Source: Volvariella volvacea V23 (taxonomy: Eukaryota > Basidiomycota > Agaricomycetes > Agaricales > Pluteaceae). From it: a stretch of 64,000 nt of DNA. The DNA is taken from contig KB722737.1 in assembly GCA_000349905.1 (NCBI GenBank), positions 2,431,158 through 2,495,157 on the forward strand, in the 5' to 3' direction. Shown piece after piece: positions 1 through 12,645 of this stretch (position 1 is its first letter; each line of letters opens with the position of its first letter). Both the position numbers and the translations under genes were made by a program. The notes below the pieces were generated by a model that did no database searches, had not been told where the DNA came from, and saw nothing but the letters and a program-made list of their open reading frames with translations.

Positions 1-548
1 GACCTACGTAGCACGTAACCCTGGTCGTCAGCTAACCTTGGTGTGTACTTGCTATCAGCGGTGCTGTTCGGTTCGGCGAAGTAGGAGTCGTCATTAGTTG
101 TGTCACTGAGCTATAATGGATCTATGAGAATGACGTGATGGACCCATTTCAACACTTGGCGACATACGGCGTCGTCGCTTTCTTCCTCGACCACTGGCAG
201 GGGCTCTGGCTCAACTGCATTACGGGGCACCCATTGAACTTGAAGTAGTAATTTCCCAACCTCCCACGGCATGGCAATCGCGGTGCTCGAATACTGCAGC
301 ACGGCAGACGCCACCAATGTTTTGAACAACAACGTGGGGTTTACACTGGAAGGTTCGCTCAACGAGGGTGAGAGGTCGAAAATAGAGTTGTGAGCTGGTC
401 GGTTTGCCCATTGGTATGAAGAACGTGAGGCAGGAATGGTTACAGATGTTGCATTGGTTGCAGGCGGAGGTGAGGTAGGCGGTGCAAAAGTCCAGGCTGC
501 GGAGGGTTCAACATAGTAGTCGCGTAGTGATGGGGGTTGTGTTGTCAT
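1..548 (-). CDS. Ugo1-like mitochondrial fusion / carrier-family protein, 5' part
   Basis: This is the N-terminal part of a minus-strand gene that runs off the left edge. Exon 1 (548-168) starts at an ATG and encodes about 127 residues. It includes LQYSSTAIAMPWEVGKLLLQ, which resembles the conserved segment of fungal Ugo1 proteins, degenerate members of the mitochondrial carrier family in the outer membrane that work with Fzo1 and Mgm1 in membrane fusion. An intron with donor GTATGT (167 down to about 111) joins to exon 2 (110 to 1), whose frame stays open with a hydrophilic Asp/Ser-rich stretch. Without the splice, the frame stops at 111-113. The gene is divergent from the tricalbin gene, with about 610 bp between their start codons. 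The Ugo1 assignment rests on one motif and is an inference. Another carrier-like protein is possible. Confidence 0.6.
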
Positions 549-1158
549 TGCATAAAGGTCTTTGCTCGACGTAGCCGGCGTTGTGCTCTGAAGTGGATGA
601 AGGTCTAATCAAACAACTGCAAATAACGCCATCATGTGCCGTGGCGTCGGAATCGGCGTCTCGTTCGGCACAAATACCGAATAAACAGTTTATTCCCCCG
701 CGTGCACTGGACAACGGTGATGGATTTCAGTATATTGCTAGTTGAACATCGTAGAACGTGTCTAAGGGACAGTCCATTCCGCCATGTCAAGAGGAGTGCC
801 ACGCAGACCTCCTGACGTGCGCCGCTGGCTTGTGTTGGACGGCTTCATACCAAGTGACGTTGAGTGACAGGAGTCTGTCGCTGATGGCAGTGATGGGGGC
901 GGTTGTGAGACCGATTTGGATCCCAGTATGGAAGGATCTGACATGCCTCGCGGATCGGCATTTGGATGGAGCAGAGTGACACCAGGCCAAGAATTCTTAG
1001 AATGTGACGGGTGTGACATGGGATAATTCAAAGAGGGGAAGTGACATCAAGCATGTAACTTGAACGCTATTCGCACCTGACCACGCTCCCTACCCTTTCT
1101 TTCAGCCTTATTCCTATACTTTCACATTGTATTTTCTTCCTTTCCCCTTTGACTGGCC
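549..1158. promoter_or_regulatory. divergent intergenic region, Ugo1-like / tricalbin
   Basis: These 610 bp separate two divergent start codons. Short open frames exist on both strands, but none has a recognisable domain or plausible splice structure. The last 80 bases before the tricalbin ATG are rich in C and T, as is common in fungal promoters and leaders. I see no other feature. Confidence 0.5.
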
Positions 1159-4100
1159 ATGTCGTCCGATGGCGGCTATCTAGCCAACGGCCAAGTCAAC
1201 CAGACCAACGGCTATGACGTTCACCACGCTATTGACCAGGGTCCTGTTCCAGTCCACACATACGACCCGGAGGCTCCCCCCTCGAGAAGCGGGCTGCNNN
1301 NNNNNNNNNNNNNNNNNNNNNNNNNNNNNNNNNNNNNNNNNNNNNNNNNNNNNNNNNNNNNNNNNNNNNNNNNNNNNNNNNNNNNNNNNNNNNNNNNGGC
1401 CTTGCTGCTAAGGACTTGAACATCCAGCAAACTCCTCAGCGACCGACAGCACAAGGTACCAGTTCACATTCAACGTGGCGTCCCCACAGTTGTCTGACAT
1501 ATATCGTACAGAATTGCCTGTGGAACAACCTCGAGGGGACCGGTCCCGACGATCACCATCGACGACATCGACAAAGAAAAGGTTAAAGAAGCTCAAGAAA
1601 CGTCCTCGGAGCCCGCAACGGAGCCCGCATCAGTTGTTGACGGGGACAAGGCAAATGGACAATCTGTCCCCGGGGAGTTACCTGAAGCCCCAGCTCCTGC
1701 AATTCCAGACTGGTACCTTGTTGGTTGGCGCCAGGTTTCGGGTGCCGATAAGCCTAAGCCTGAACTTGAAGGGGAGGAAAAGGACAAAGGCGTACTGGAT
1801 GCGTTCCTTGCTGAACAGTATTACGGCGATTGGTATCATAATGCCGGCATCATCATCTTCGTGAGTTGCAAGCTTCACGGTTTCTGGCTTTACCTTCTGA
1901 GCATTAATTACATCAGGCTGTTCTTGCTAGCCATTTCTTGACGCGGTTCAACCTTGGCTGGGGGTGGCTATTTATTGTTTTGGCGATATGCAGCACATAT
2001 TACACAACCTCTGTGGCACGCGTACGGCGACGTATTCATTACGATGTGCAGCAGGAGTTGGTCAAAACCCGTTTGGCATCCGAACACGAATCCGCGGAGT
2101 GGCTAAACAACTTCCTTGATCGATTCTGGCTTATTTACGAGCCTGTCCTCTCCGCCTCAATTGTCGCATCTGTCGACTCCATTTTAAACTATAGCACACC
2201 GACCTTCCTCGATTCAATGAGACTCACGACATTCACCCTCGGAAATAGAGCGCCACGCATCGACAAAGTTAGGACATTCCCCAAAACCGACGATGATATC
2301 GTTTTGATGGATTGGGGAATCTCGTTTACGCCCAATGATATGTCGGACTTGACGGACAAGCAAAAGGAACAAAAGATAAATCCTAAAATTGTGCTCTCGG
2401 TCCGCGTTGGGAAGGGTATCACTGCTCCCTTACCCATTCTTGTTGAAGATATCACATTCAGTGGCCTCATGCGAATTCGCATGAAGCTAGTTAATAATTT
2501 CCCTCATGTCCAACTCGTCGATATCTCGTTCCTGGAGAAGCCACTGATCGACTTTAGCCTTAAGCCCATTGGAGGGGATACTTTTGGTTTTGATATTGCC
2601 AATGTAAGCCCTGCATCTGCTATTAAATCATCCAATTCATTTTACACCTGCCTAGGTCCCTGGTCTGGCTGGCTTCATTCAAGAAATGACACATTCAACC
2701 CTCGGCCCCATGATGTATGAGCCGAATGTGTTTACTTTGAACTTGGAACAAATGCTGTCTGGCAAACCCCTAGATGCTGCTATTGGTGTAATCCAGGTTA
2801 CGGTCCATTCTGCTCGTGGAATAAAGGGCACGAAGATTGGTGGGGGCACACCTGACCCCTATGTTGGGCTTAGTCTCAACAATCGACCCGAAGTTGCCCG
2901 CACGAAGTACAAGAAGAACACGTGAGTTTCTGTTCCTGTTGACCGGCATTGAGTAATCCTTACACCATACCTAGCTATAACCCGACATGGATGGAATCTA
3001 AATTCTTGTTGGTTAACAACTTGCATGAGAACCTGGTCTTGAACCTATGGGACTTCAACGACGTTCGGAAGGATTCCCTTCTTGGTTCTGCGACCTTCGA
3101 CCTTTCCAAGTTGCTGGATGATGCTTCTCAGGAAGGACTGAGCAGCGCCATTCTGAGGGACGGCAAAGAAAGGGGTGAAATCCGTTATGACGTAACTTAT
3201 TACCCCGTTTTGGAGCCAGATGAAAGCAAGGAAGCCCCTGTCGACAGTAGTGAGTCGAAAACTAGTTTATTTTGTTGCCTGTCTAAATATCATGGTACTC
3301 TAGCTGTTGGTATCGTTCGTGTTACGATTCACCAGGCCAAAGAGCTGGATTCCTCCAAATCGGGTAGCAGTGATCTCAATCCACTGGCTAAATTGTACAT
3401 CGGCGACACGAAACGGCCTTCTCATCAAACGACCTGTTACAAGCGTACTAAAAATCCCTTCTGGGAATCGCCATACGAGTTTCTTTGCTCCGACAAGGAC
3501 AATGTAATTCTGACTGTCAGGGTTATTGATGATCGCGACTTCCTAAAGGACCCCGTCATTGGTTATATGTCCATTAAGCTCACCGATCTCATGGCATCCA
3601 TGGCTGAAGGGCAGGATTGGTTCCCCTTGTCCAATTGCAAGTCTGGCAAGATAAGGATCACAGCGAATTGGAAACCTTTAGCTGTCTCTGGTGGATTGCA
3701 AGGTTCTGACCAATATAGGCCTCCTATCGGTGTCGTACGACTTCTCCTGGATCGGGCTATTGATGTCAAGTACGTCGCTAAATTATTTCCTCCGTGTCAC
3801 GAGAATAACGGAAGCATATCAGGAATGTTGAAGCTACTCTCGGCGGAAAGGTATGCTTCCGTGAACGATAGGAATCGCCAGCCAGATTAACATTTACTTC
3901 CGCAGAGTGATCCGTACGTCCGTGTTCAGGTTAACAACGTCACCAAGGGTCGCACAGAAGTGGTCAATAACAGTAAGTACACATCTAGCCGCCGAGGGTA
4001 TGCCCATGTATAACAATTTTAGACCTTAATCCTATTTGGGATCAGATAATTTATGTTCCTGGTGAGTAGCGCCTGATTGCCATTGTGTCCCGCGCTTACT

Positions 4101-6617
4101 TGGATGGGTAGTGCATTCATTGAAGGAGGTTTGTATTTGTACATGCTTTGCGTAATTCGCGGCTGATGTTGCCTTAGACTCTCATGCTTGAGTGTATGGA
4201 TTACCAACACTTGACAAAAGATCGACCCCTTGGATCAGTTGAAATCCTGGTTTCTGACCTTGCCCATGAATCAAATGACACCCGCTATCCATATGCCTCT
4301 AATGGTGTCAAACAAGCCGAGGATCCTTTGCGCCTTGAGAAGGGCAACGTGTTTAAGGGAAGACTATGCTACACCGCACAATTCATTCCGGCTCTTGCTC
4401 TCAATGGTGTCAAATTCGACGGTCACTCTGGTGTTCTAGGGCAGTCAAACAACGAACACGAGGACGAGGACAGTGGCATTGCTGACAGCGCGTCATTCTC
4501 TTCGTCGGATGAGGAACATCAGGCTACGCCCCCAGGAGTCACAATTCGGTATCACAAGAAACACGGGCGACTTGTCAATGCATCCTCTAGTTCTGATGTC
4601 AACGGGGACGCGGGATCGAACGAAGACTCGAATGAGACAGACGAGGTTTCTACCCCTACGTCCTCCAAATCAGGAACTAAACCTGGCCAAGGCGGCGTCG
4701 ACATGTCATCCGATGAGCTTCTTGCACAACGTACGTTCACTTCAATGATTTGTTTGTCTGTATCTAAACTATGTCTCAGAATCGGGTGTCCTTGTTGTCA
4801 ATGTCGTCTCCGGAGTACTCGCCAAAAAAGGTCGTATTGAAGTTCTAATGGATGATGGCTATTGGCCTTGCTTCAGCACCACCAAGTCACGGAGCACCCA
4901 TGCTCAATGGCAGTATGCTGGAGAAGGATTCGTAAAAGAGATTGACTTCGGTCAGGTTTGGTTGCGTCTCAATGAGGCTCCTGAAGGCGACAAGGACGAC
5001 ATTGTTGCTCAATGGAAGGGTGATGTCAAGCAATTCCTCAGGGAAACCATGGTAGGCTTTTTAGACACTGAAGACGCAGATATAGACAGCTGATGAATTT
5101 TTCTAGAATGAGCCCCGAACCTATACACTATTCGATCAAGATGGCGGCAATCGCTCGACCGTCACCGTTGAATCTCGCTATGTCCCCGTTCCCGTTCAAT
5201 TAGAAGCTCGTGAAACCGTAAACAGTGAGTCTTACTGATACATATTTTCATGAGAGTACCAACTGAAATTTTGATGTAGATCAAGGTGTTCTTCGGGTGG
5301 ACCTGCTTGATGGTCAGGAGATTCGCGGTGTAGACAGATCAGGTGTGTATTTTTGGTTAACATTTGCAGGATGATACTTATCATCGGATAGGAAAATCTG
5401 ATCCCTACGCTGTATTCACTTTGAACGGCCAAAAAGTATTCAAGTCGCAGACTCAGAAGAAGACTTTGACACCCGAATGGAACGAAGATTTCACAATTTC
5501 TGTTGTATGTGCTCTTTAATCCTCTATTAGTCCTTGAGTCGAATTTTCTTTGCAGCCTTCGCGCGTTGGCTCTGAATTCACCGTTGAAGTATTTGATTGG
5601 AATCAGTTCGAACAGGCTAAGAGCCTGGGTACTGGTGTCATTGATCTCACAGACCTGGAACCATTCCAATCCAGCGAACGCAGCATCCCTCTGTCCACTA
5701 GCAAGCACGGGGAGAAAGGTCAAATTCGGATCCGGCTGATGTTCCAACCAGAGATTATCGCGAAGACACGCAAGAATACGTCTACGTTTACAACTGCTGG
5801 TCGAGCCATGACACAATTTGGTGGTTTGCCTGTTGCTGCAGGCAAGGGTGTTCTGGGTGTCTTCCGTAGCAAGACAAAGGACGACGTAGATGGCCTCCCC
5901 AGCGTAGCCGATGTTCAAGCTAGTCAATCCCAGCCAGCCCGCCCACCAGATGTCTTTGATGCACAGTCAGTGAAGAGCGGTGGCGCTGTGGCCCTCTCTG
6001 TGCCCGAAAACGGCCATGGCCCAAGCAATGGCCCACAGGAACCTGGAACACTTCGTGTTACAATGATTGACGCTAAAGACCTCCCACCTGATAACAAGCC
6101 CTACGCTGTAATTCGGTTGGGTGACAAGGAATACAAGACGAAGCATCCAGGGAAAACCACTTCACCGGAATGGTAAGGAGATTTTCAAATGCACGCATGT
6201 TCTTAATTGACCTTTTCTTAGGAATGAATCCTTCTTGTTCCATGCGAGTGCTCGTACACCCAAGTTGTTCATCTGGGTCCACGACCACAAGACTCTAGGA
6301 AGAGACAAGGAACTCGGAGAAGCTGAGGTCGAAGTAAGGCAATTTCATTCTTCACCTTATTCTGGTCTCAACGCGAAATTTTATAGATTTGGCGCCACAT
6401 CAAATCTGAAGGAACATCCTACGCAGATGTGCGGGTTCAGCTTAAGCCAGGCGGCATTGTGAATGTGCGATTGGAATTCGACTCAAGTCTTCATCCATCC
6501 AACAGCAATGGCTCTATTCACTCGTCCGAACGGATTTCAAGGACGATATCCATTCCATCACCATCTCGCTTTAGCATTGGAGGACGACGGCGCGGAGGGG
6601 ATAGCACCGACGATTAA
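1159..6617 (+). CDS. tricalbin: SMP and multi-C2 domain ER-plasma membrane tether
   Basis: A large multi-exon gene for a tricalbin (extended-synaptotagmin type). Tricalbins bridge the cortical ER and the plasma membrane and move lipids through the SMP domain. The N-terminus is hydrophilic and interrupted by an assembly gap. A hydrophobic hairpin follows (about 1840-2010), then the SMP domain (about 2030-2680). C2 domains then begin near 2780, 3310, 3730, 5280 and 6050, with a divergent C2-like segment near 4780. Typical pieces include TPDPYVGLSL, GKSDPYAVFTLNG and NPFWESPYEF. Introns are short, for example 1861-1929, 2922-2973 and about 3251-3300. The last exon ends with an Arg/Ser-rich tail and a stop at 6615-6617. 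The protein is estimated at about 1,500 residues. Start and stop are clear; some internal splice sites are estimates. A two-C2 relative lies 1.4 kb downstream. Confidence 0.9.
1298..1397. other. assembly gap (100 N)
   Basis: A run of exactly 100 N inside the first exon region of the tricalbin gene. The round length suggests a placeholder, so the true amount of missing sequence is unknown. It removes part of the N-terminal region before the membrane hairpin. Confidence 0.99.
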
Positions 6618-6801
6618 GTCATCTTATTTTGCTTCAATTCGCTTTGCTTCATATTATGCACTCTCACTCCGTTTTCCTTCCTCTGGCATTGTTTTGCGTA
6701 TGGCACCGACATCATACTCGAAAAAAGGACTAAGACGACATTCGGCGCGCAATTAATAGCAGTAGTATTTTGTTGTCACTTCATTGCATACTTATCATAC
6801 A

Positions 6802-7760
6802 CTAAGTTTCTTCTATTATATGCGCACGGGTGAAGCAAAGGATGTATAGGTGCTCTCGGCCTGCACGCCGTTGGAGAACCACCTGTTACAGGTTGGGTGT
6901 GATTAAGGATATACGTCGTGGGAGTGGGTTGGCTCACTTTGCTATGCAATTGATAGAGGCGTGACATCGTGTCTTGTATCTGCGATATGTTATTCTCCTT
7001 CACTGCAACAAGATAGAACCTTCCTTCGGATGATAGAAGGGTCTGAGTAGATTTCAATGAGGTAAACGGCGATTGCAATATGGTGTACATACATCCACAT
7101 CCTGGAGGAATCGGTTTGTTACCTCCATTCCACTTTGGCCACCTGCCCATGAACCTTGTATATTTTGTAATTTTTGAGCATCATCAGCCTCTTCCGTGTA
7201 TGTGGGGACGTATGGCGGGTTGAAGATTAGTAGGTCAACCACATGTCGAAGACGGTGCATAAAGGGTCCAGCAAAAGAGGCATTGATTGGGTTGAGAGAA
7301 ACACCATTTTGCTTCCCGGTTCGTAATGTGCATATGCATGCATGCGGGTTTATGTCCGTAGAAAGATATACTATTTGTGTTAGGGATAGAAGACTAAGTG
7401 AGGGATTATAGAACAGAAGCAGCCGGCTCACTCGTCGAAGGACCAAGCAATTTCCCGATGAATGCACTGACGCACCCTGAACCTGATCTTTTGTCGTGGA
7501 AACACGTATTTTGAATTCGAGGGTTATCGGTCACTGCTGTAGGGGATCTCACCCTATTTCAAGGCATGTGCGAGGAGCGAGACCTTGTAGAATTGGTGCA
7601 TCTGCCTCTAAGGCATCGAGAAGTAAAAATGTATCCTCTGACAAAAGACCACGCTACGATAAATTATCATCATCGGAGAAGAATAGATCGAACCAGCGGG
7701 CTCATAAACGAGCTCGTAGTCAGCAGCGCGCAGGTGCGAAAGATCAGGCGTTGGTATCAT
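6802..7760 (-). CDS. MTQ2: eRF1 glutamine methyltransferase catalytic subunit, Mtq2/HemK2 family
   Basis: The minus-strand gene starts at the ATG at 7760 (MIPTPDLSHL) and has about five introns. Splicing reconstructs a class I SAM-dependent methyltransferase: YEPA then EDTFLLLDALEAD, the glycine-rich SAM loop CLEIG-SGSGCVS across an intron, the catalytic NPPY motif (LLIFNPPYVPTY), GSWAGGQSGMEVTNRFLQ, and the late strand GRFYLVAVKENN. A final short exon gives RRAGREHLYILCF and a stop at 6802-6804. The family methylates the glutamine of the GGQ motif in translation release factor eRF1, working with Trm112. The length and motif order match Mtq2/N6AMT1. The last exon was chosen because its sequence matches the family's C-terminal R-x-A-G-x-E-x-L pattern. 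The gene is divergent from the small C2 gene, 277 bp away. Confidence 0.88.
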
Positions 7761-8037
7761 CGCGGTTGGACCCAAGTATTGCTGTACTGCATAAATTGAT
7801 AGTGAAAATGAATCAGCTAATCTAGGCATCAGTGCTGTCGTTTACTGTTTAATACTGACAGTTAATCTAGGTGTTGCGGCTGAATAAAGGAAACGCGCTG
7901 TCGGTTGCTGTGCTTAGAAGTGCTCAAGCTGGGCGGGCGCCACAACAGCCCTCCACAGCCTACCTTGGTAACTGCTCGGGCATCCTCCTGATGGAACCAC
8001 CTCTACTACCTTCAACCACTTGCCCACTCATCCCCCC

Positions 8038-8970
8038 ATGCAAGATAACACCCAAACCGTCGTAAAGTCAATCGGTGTACTTCGAGTATTCATCCAATCT
8101 GCACATATCCTGCCGTGGAACAAATTCCTGGGCGGTCCACCAGATCCATTTGTAACGATTGCTCTAGGAAATGGACCAGAATTAGCAACCACAAAGTACC
8201 AGGACCACACGTACGTGATAATTTTCTTTCTGAAGGTCTTATTCCGATGCTGACGAGACATAGTTATGATCCTACCTGGTTGGAGGCTCACCACATACCA
8301 ATTCAAGCTCTGAACGGAAAGCTTAACTTCCATCTGTTCGATCATCATACCCACATAAAGCATGCATACCTCGGAACTGGCAGCGTGGATCTCCAGTCTC
8401 TCAGGCATGACCCTATGAAAGGAGGCGTACCTGTGACGCTATCGAAAGATGGCAAGGAAAGGGGTGAGATGCTCTGCGATCTTGGATTCTACCCTGTACG
8501 CCGTGTTGCGTCTCGAGATGACATATATGCGCGTAGGTTTGGTTCCTATAATCACTGCCTCGAGTGAAACGACTTATGCCTGCATGCGTATAGCCGGAAT
8601 TGTAACTGTAAACATCCGACAAGCCTCAAATGTTCTAGCACCAGGAGACGCATTTCCCAAATTCATCGTTGAAGGCTGCTTGGAGCACAACAGAATACTT
8701 CTATTTAGCACGCACCAAAGCACGCTGAGCCACCCTGTCTGGAATTCTACACATGATTTCTTTTGTACCCGCAAAGATAGAGCCGAGTACTTGAATCTTG
8801 TCGTACGCGATCTCGATTCCTCTCGGTCATCACCGAACGCGTCCCTATCTGTGGCCTTGCATGACTTGATAGAGGCGTGCTCACAAGGTACTAATGTATG
8901 GCCGCTTAGTGGGACAAGAAACGGTATTATCGAGATTGATGTCGTGTGGACACCGTTGGAAATGGATTGA
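8038..8970 (+). CDS. two-C2-domain protein, partial paralogue of the neighbouring tricalbin
   Basis: The first ATG in the coding frame is at 8038. There are two introns, about 8211-8263 and 8533-8593. The protein, about 270 residues, contains two C2-like domains and nothing else visible: no SMP domain and no membrane hairpin. Domain 1 (IGVLRVFIQSAHILPW, GGPPDPFVTIALGNGPE, SYDPTWLEAH, SKDGKERGEM) aligns with the first C2 of the upstream tricalbin (IGVIQVTVHSARGIKG, GGTPDPYVGLSLNNRPE, SYNPTWMESK, RDGKERGEI). Domain 2 (GIVTVNIRQASNVLAP, NSTHDFFCTRKD) aligns with its second C2. Both introns sit at positions matching introns in the tricalbin gene, which supports duplication with introns intact. 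Function is unknown. The start is inferred; an upstream 5' exon cannot be excluded. Confidence 0.75.
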
Positions 8971-9229
8971 GTAAATGTATAGAATAGCTCCCATCATTGC
9001 ACGTGTAAAAGAGAACGATTTCGTGCTGTTGTTATATGTACTAAACTATATAATCGTAGTCTTTAACTCTCCCTGGCCAATCTTCGAATAGGCTTTGTGC
9101 CACCGGCTTTTGAGACATGGTTTTCCACTTCATATGTCGTCCGCTCGATCTCGTCCTGTGTTACGACTGATCGTTGGACCAAACGCCTATTAATTCATTA
9201 CGGACATGATTGGCATTGAGAATAGCACT

Positions 9230-12200
9230 CTAGTAGAAGTTTTCAGCATACCTTTTCTTCTTCTTCGCTACCCCTTCGATTTCCATGCCATCTTCGTCGT
9301 CATCATTGGTGGGACTAGGAATGTTCCTACTTCCTTTGGCTTTTCGGATGGGCACTTCGTCTTCGTCCTCATCTATCTGTAGATTACCCAACTTCTCCGC
9401 TAGGTTGGAGACATGAGACTTGCTCGACGACTTTGCAGCTGATTTTCCCACTTCCTTGTTCTTACTATCTGCTTTTCCCTTGTTCGACTTGCGTGGCGGC
9501 GATGGTGGGAGTGATTCCTCTTCTTCATACTCCACCTCACCATCAGAGACAATGAAGGAATCATCCTCGTCTTCCTCCTCCTCGTCTTCCTCTTCATCAT
9601 CATCGTTGCTCCCTATCGTATCTCCTTCTCCTTCTGAATCAGGAATTGTGGCCTCTTCGTCTCCTTCTTCAGCCTCCTCGGCCTCGCTGATTCGCCGCTT
9701 ACTACTCGATGGCCTTTGAGTAGTCAACGAGGGCCTCCTTGCTTTCATCTTATCGTAGGACTTTCCCTTTTCATGGGTCGGGGACTCCAAGTACTTTGCA
9801 TTGCTGCTGTCATCATCGTCGCTTTCGTCCAATTTGTAATCGACCTGGATATTACAGCGGTCATGATTTATTCGGCAATGAGATTACATATAGTATTCAG
9901 ATACTTACCGCGTACTTTTGCTCTTTTTGAAAAATGTTCGCACTACCTTTAACCGCCGTTGGTATATTGACCGGTGCTGACGCCTTCTTTTGTGGGCTGG
10001 CAAATAGCCCGGCGCGGTGTAGCATGTCAATCTTCGCATCCGTTTTCATTTCGTTTCGTTCCAACTAGATCGACTCAGTTCTTTGCATTGCAGAAAAATG
10101 ATGGGTTATGCCATACCTCATTCATTAGTCGCTTCGAGTACAAGCGCTCCATATTTCGCATACGTTCTTCCATCTCGTGCATAACTTCCTCTCGTGTTTC
10201 TATTTCAACAGCAGCACATCTCATTTCAGCTTCGAAGAGCTGGCGAATTCATTAATTCGTAAGATTTAGAAGCTGTGTAAATGGACAAGTGAAGCACCTG
10301 CATGCGTAGAGACTCAATTTCATCAAACAAAGCATCTACGAGAGGATTGATTGGTTCTTCATCTTCCTCGTCTTCGCTAGCGTTCGCCGGCTCATCCTCT
10401 GAAAGGGAAGGCAAATTAATATATGAAAAGACCAAAGCACCACGCCATTGGCAAATCACCTTCCAACACCTCCAATACCGTTTCGCTGGGAGACCTATTG
10501 GTGCCACGTCCACCAAATGATATCGTAACTTTCCGTCTGACCGGGTGGGAAACGGGTGGATTGTTGAACATATTAATGACCTCCCTGACTCTGCCTTGTG
10601 GGGGTCTGCCTAGTGCACCAGGTACAGCGGGTATCTTTTGAACTGGTGCTGGCGCTGCTGTCACAAAGACTTCTTTGGCGAGGGCAGCAAATTTCATAAC
10701 ATGAGAGTTTTCATCGTATCCCGTGTCGTAAGGATTCACGTTGACGATCATGATCTATGGCCCGGGCAGCTCATAAGTCTGTGTGAACCAAGAGCACACG
10801 ATCAGAGTCCTCACCGTCCTGCCATCACCAACAAAGTAGTCCATAAGCACTTCTGTCAGTCTACTGTGTCTAAAGGGTATGACCGCCAGACCACGTTTGA
10901 TTTCGCGGGTATCCACGCGCCCGACTTTGGCATTAGATTCCTGTGAAAGACTCACAGCGACTTTGCGCTGGTTACTGCGCATGACTTCCATGCACTGGCC
11001 AAGGACCATCAGGGACTTGTTTATATTACCTGCCTCCTTGAGGCGATCTCCAGTAGTTTGAGTGTGCTTCGTACGTTCGGAACCAGCAAGGTCAACTAAA
11101 GTCAGTCGCGAGACTTGAAGGCTCGTAGGGTCCTAGCAGCAGCATGTCCTTCAGTGAGCGGCGTATACTAATAATTTCTAGGGGACTCACGTCCTTTTCT
11201 CCTCTATGACCACGAACAACCTTGATGATCACCATACCATGACTACGGCTACTTTCTCTGTTTGCCAATGTCCCAAAGACATGACGATGAAGCTGCCCTA
11301 GCCGGACCAGTGCTTTAGCTTGGGATGCGCTCTGCACACGAAATTGTCGAAGGCCTGAAATATACTTTCCCGTACTCGCGTCTCCATCATGATCAGAGGC
11401 GGGGGAAGGCTTTATAGGCAAGGCCTGCCGGCTTAGAAGTAGAGGCGTTGTGTTCAATCTCGGTATTCCTGAAGTCTCTGTCGGCGTATTTTCTCCCTTG
11501 ACAGATGCTAGGAGGTCATAGACCTTTTCGTTGTACACCTCCGCGTAGGAGAGCCATATTGTGTACTCATAGTTACGGTCAAGCGTGACCATTGTGGGGT
11601 CAATGTCGGTATCTGATGCAGAAGCCACATCGTCGACGGCATCGCCCAGTACATGCGCAATTGTTGGTTCTGGTTTAATTTGGGAGGCCTTAAGATCGCT
11701 GGAATCGGCGGAGTCAGCAGGCTCTATCGCGCATAACCGAACGGGCCGGTACTATGAAGAAACAGGTTAGCCTCTGTACGAGAGCTAAGTGTGCTGGTAC
11801 CAACACGGCCATCCCCCTGGAGTCCTTCAATACTGTTGAAAATCACATCCAACGATCTTGGCAGTATACCAGCACTGCCATCTTGCTTCCCACCCTGCAC
11901 AGTGTAAGTCTTTCCGGAGTTAGTTACACCATAGGTAAAGAGCAATGCGTTCTGTCCCTCAAGAACATCCTTGACCAAGGGGAGAGTAGTTCTCTTGAAG
12001 AAATCGGATTGGGTGGTGTCCGGGGGAAATACATGGGAAAATGTGTACACAGACGACGAGGGTAGTGTGGATAATCGAAAACGGGATGAGGTATTTTGCG
12101 CATCTTGCGGATCGGTCATGCGAACAGATGTATCCGACAAAGGAATCAANNNNNNNNNNNNNNNNNNNNNNNNNNNNNNNNNNNNNNNNNNNNNNNNNNN

Positions 12201-12645
12201 NNNNNNNNNNNNNNNNNNNNNNNNNNNNNNNNNNNNNNNNNNNNNNNNNCTAATTCGCAAAAAGGCCTAGTATCTGCACGTGAAATGACTTTCTGTTGTA
12301 TTATTAGACAAACGCACCATGATGGGCGTCTCGGGAAGCGTCATCAGTATAAGTAGCCACCTTGGTTGGCCTGGGTGCTGTGGCCTTGGTGGCAGATGGC
12401 TTGTTAGTAGACGTGCTACTTGACAGCGTAGTGGGCTCTAGCGTTGACTCCTTTACACCGGGAGCCTTTTTCGTCGTAGCCCGTTTGGCCGATGTTGATG
12501 GGGCCGGTGGGATGGGTGTAGATGGTTTACTTGAAGTACCAGTCCGAGATCTTGTCGTCCGCGATTGACCAGGAGTAGGAGTGGGAGCCTGTGGGGTCAC
12601 TGCCCTTCTGGTAGATGCCCTGGTTGGCCTTGCAGCTCCCGACAT
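9230..12645 (-). CDS. kinesin-6 family mitotic kinesin (MKLP/KIF20-like)
   Basis: A minus-strand gene of about ten exons with start ATG at 12645 and a stop near 9230. It encodes a basic Ser/Thr/Pro/Ala-rich N-terminal extension, then a kinesin motor domain. The P-loop reads GVTNSGKT, the variant seen in kinesin-6 proteins, inside ALLFTYGVTNSGKTYTVQGG. Switch I is near ANRESSRSHGMVIIKV. FRHSRLTEVLMDYFVGDGRT and VNVNPYDTGYDENSHVMKFA close the motor. A neck/coiled-coil region (EEVMHEMEERMRNMERLYSK) follows, then a very acidic tail near 9560-9620 and a basic end. Kinesin-6 motors bundle antiparallel midzone microtubules in anaphase and cytokinesis. The segment just before the P-loop is interrupted by a 100-N gap. 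The gene shares a short divergent promoter with SPC7. Confidence 0.88.
12150..12249. other. assembly gap (100 N)
   Basis: A run of exactly 100 N inside the early motor-domain region of the kinesin-6 gene, between the N-terminal extension and the first motor strands. The true missing length is unknown, so the join between these two exons cannot be read. Confidence 0.99.

Noticed and set aside
5232..5927. 231-codon minus-strand open frame inside the tricalbin gene
   Set aside because: It lies antisense to conserved C2-domain exons, crosses their introns and has no recognisable motif. It is a shadow frame.
9420..9719. Ser-rich plus-strand frame
   Set aside because: It is antisense to the acidic tail of the kinesin. 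Glu/Asp codons read backwards give Ser-rich strings.
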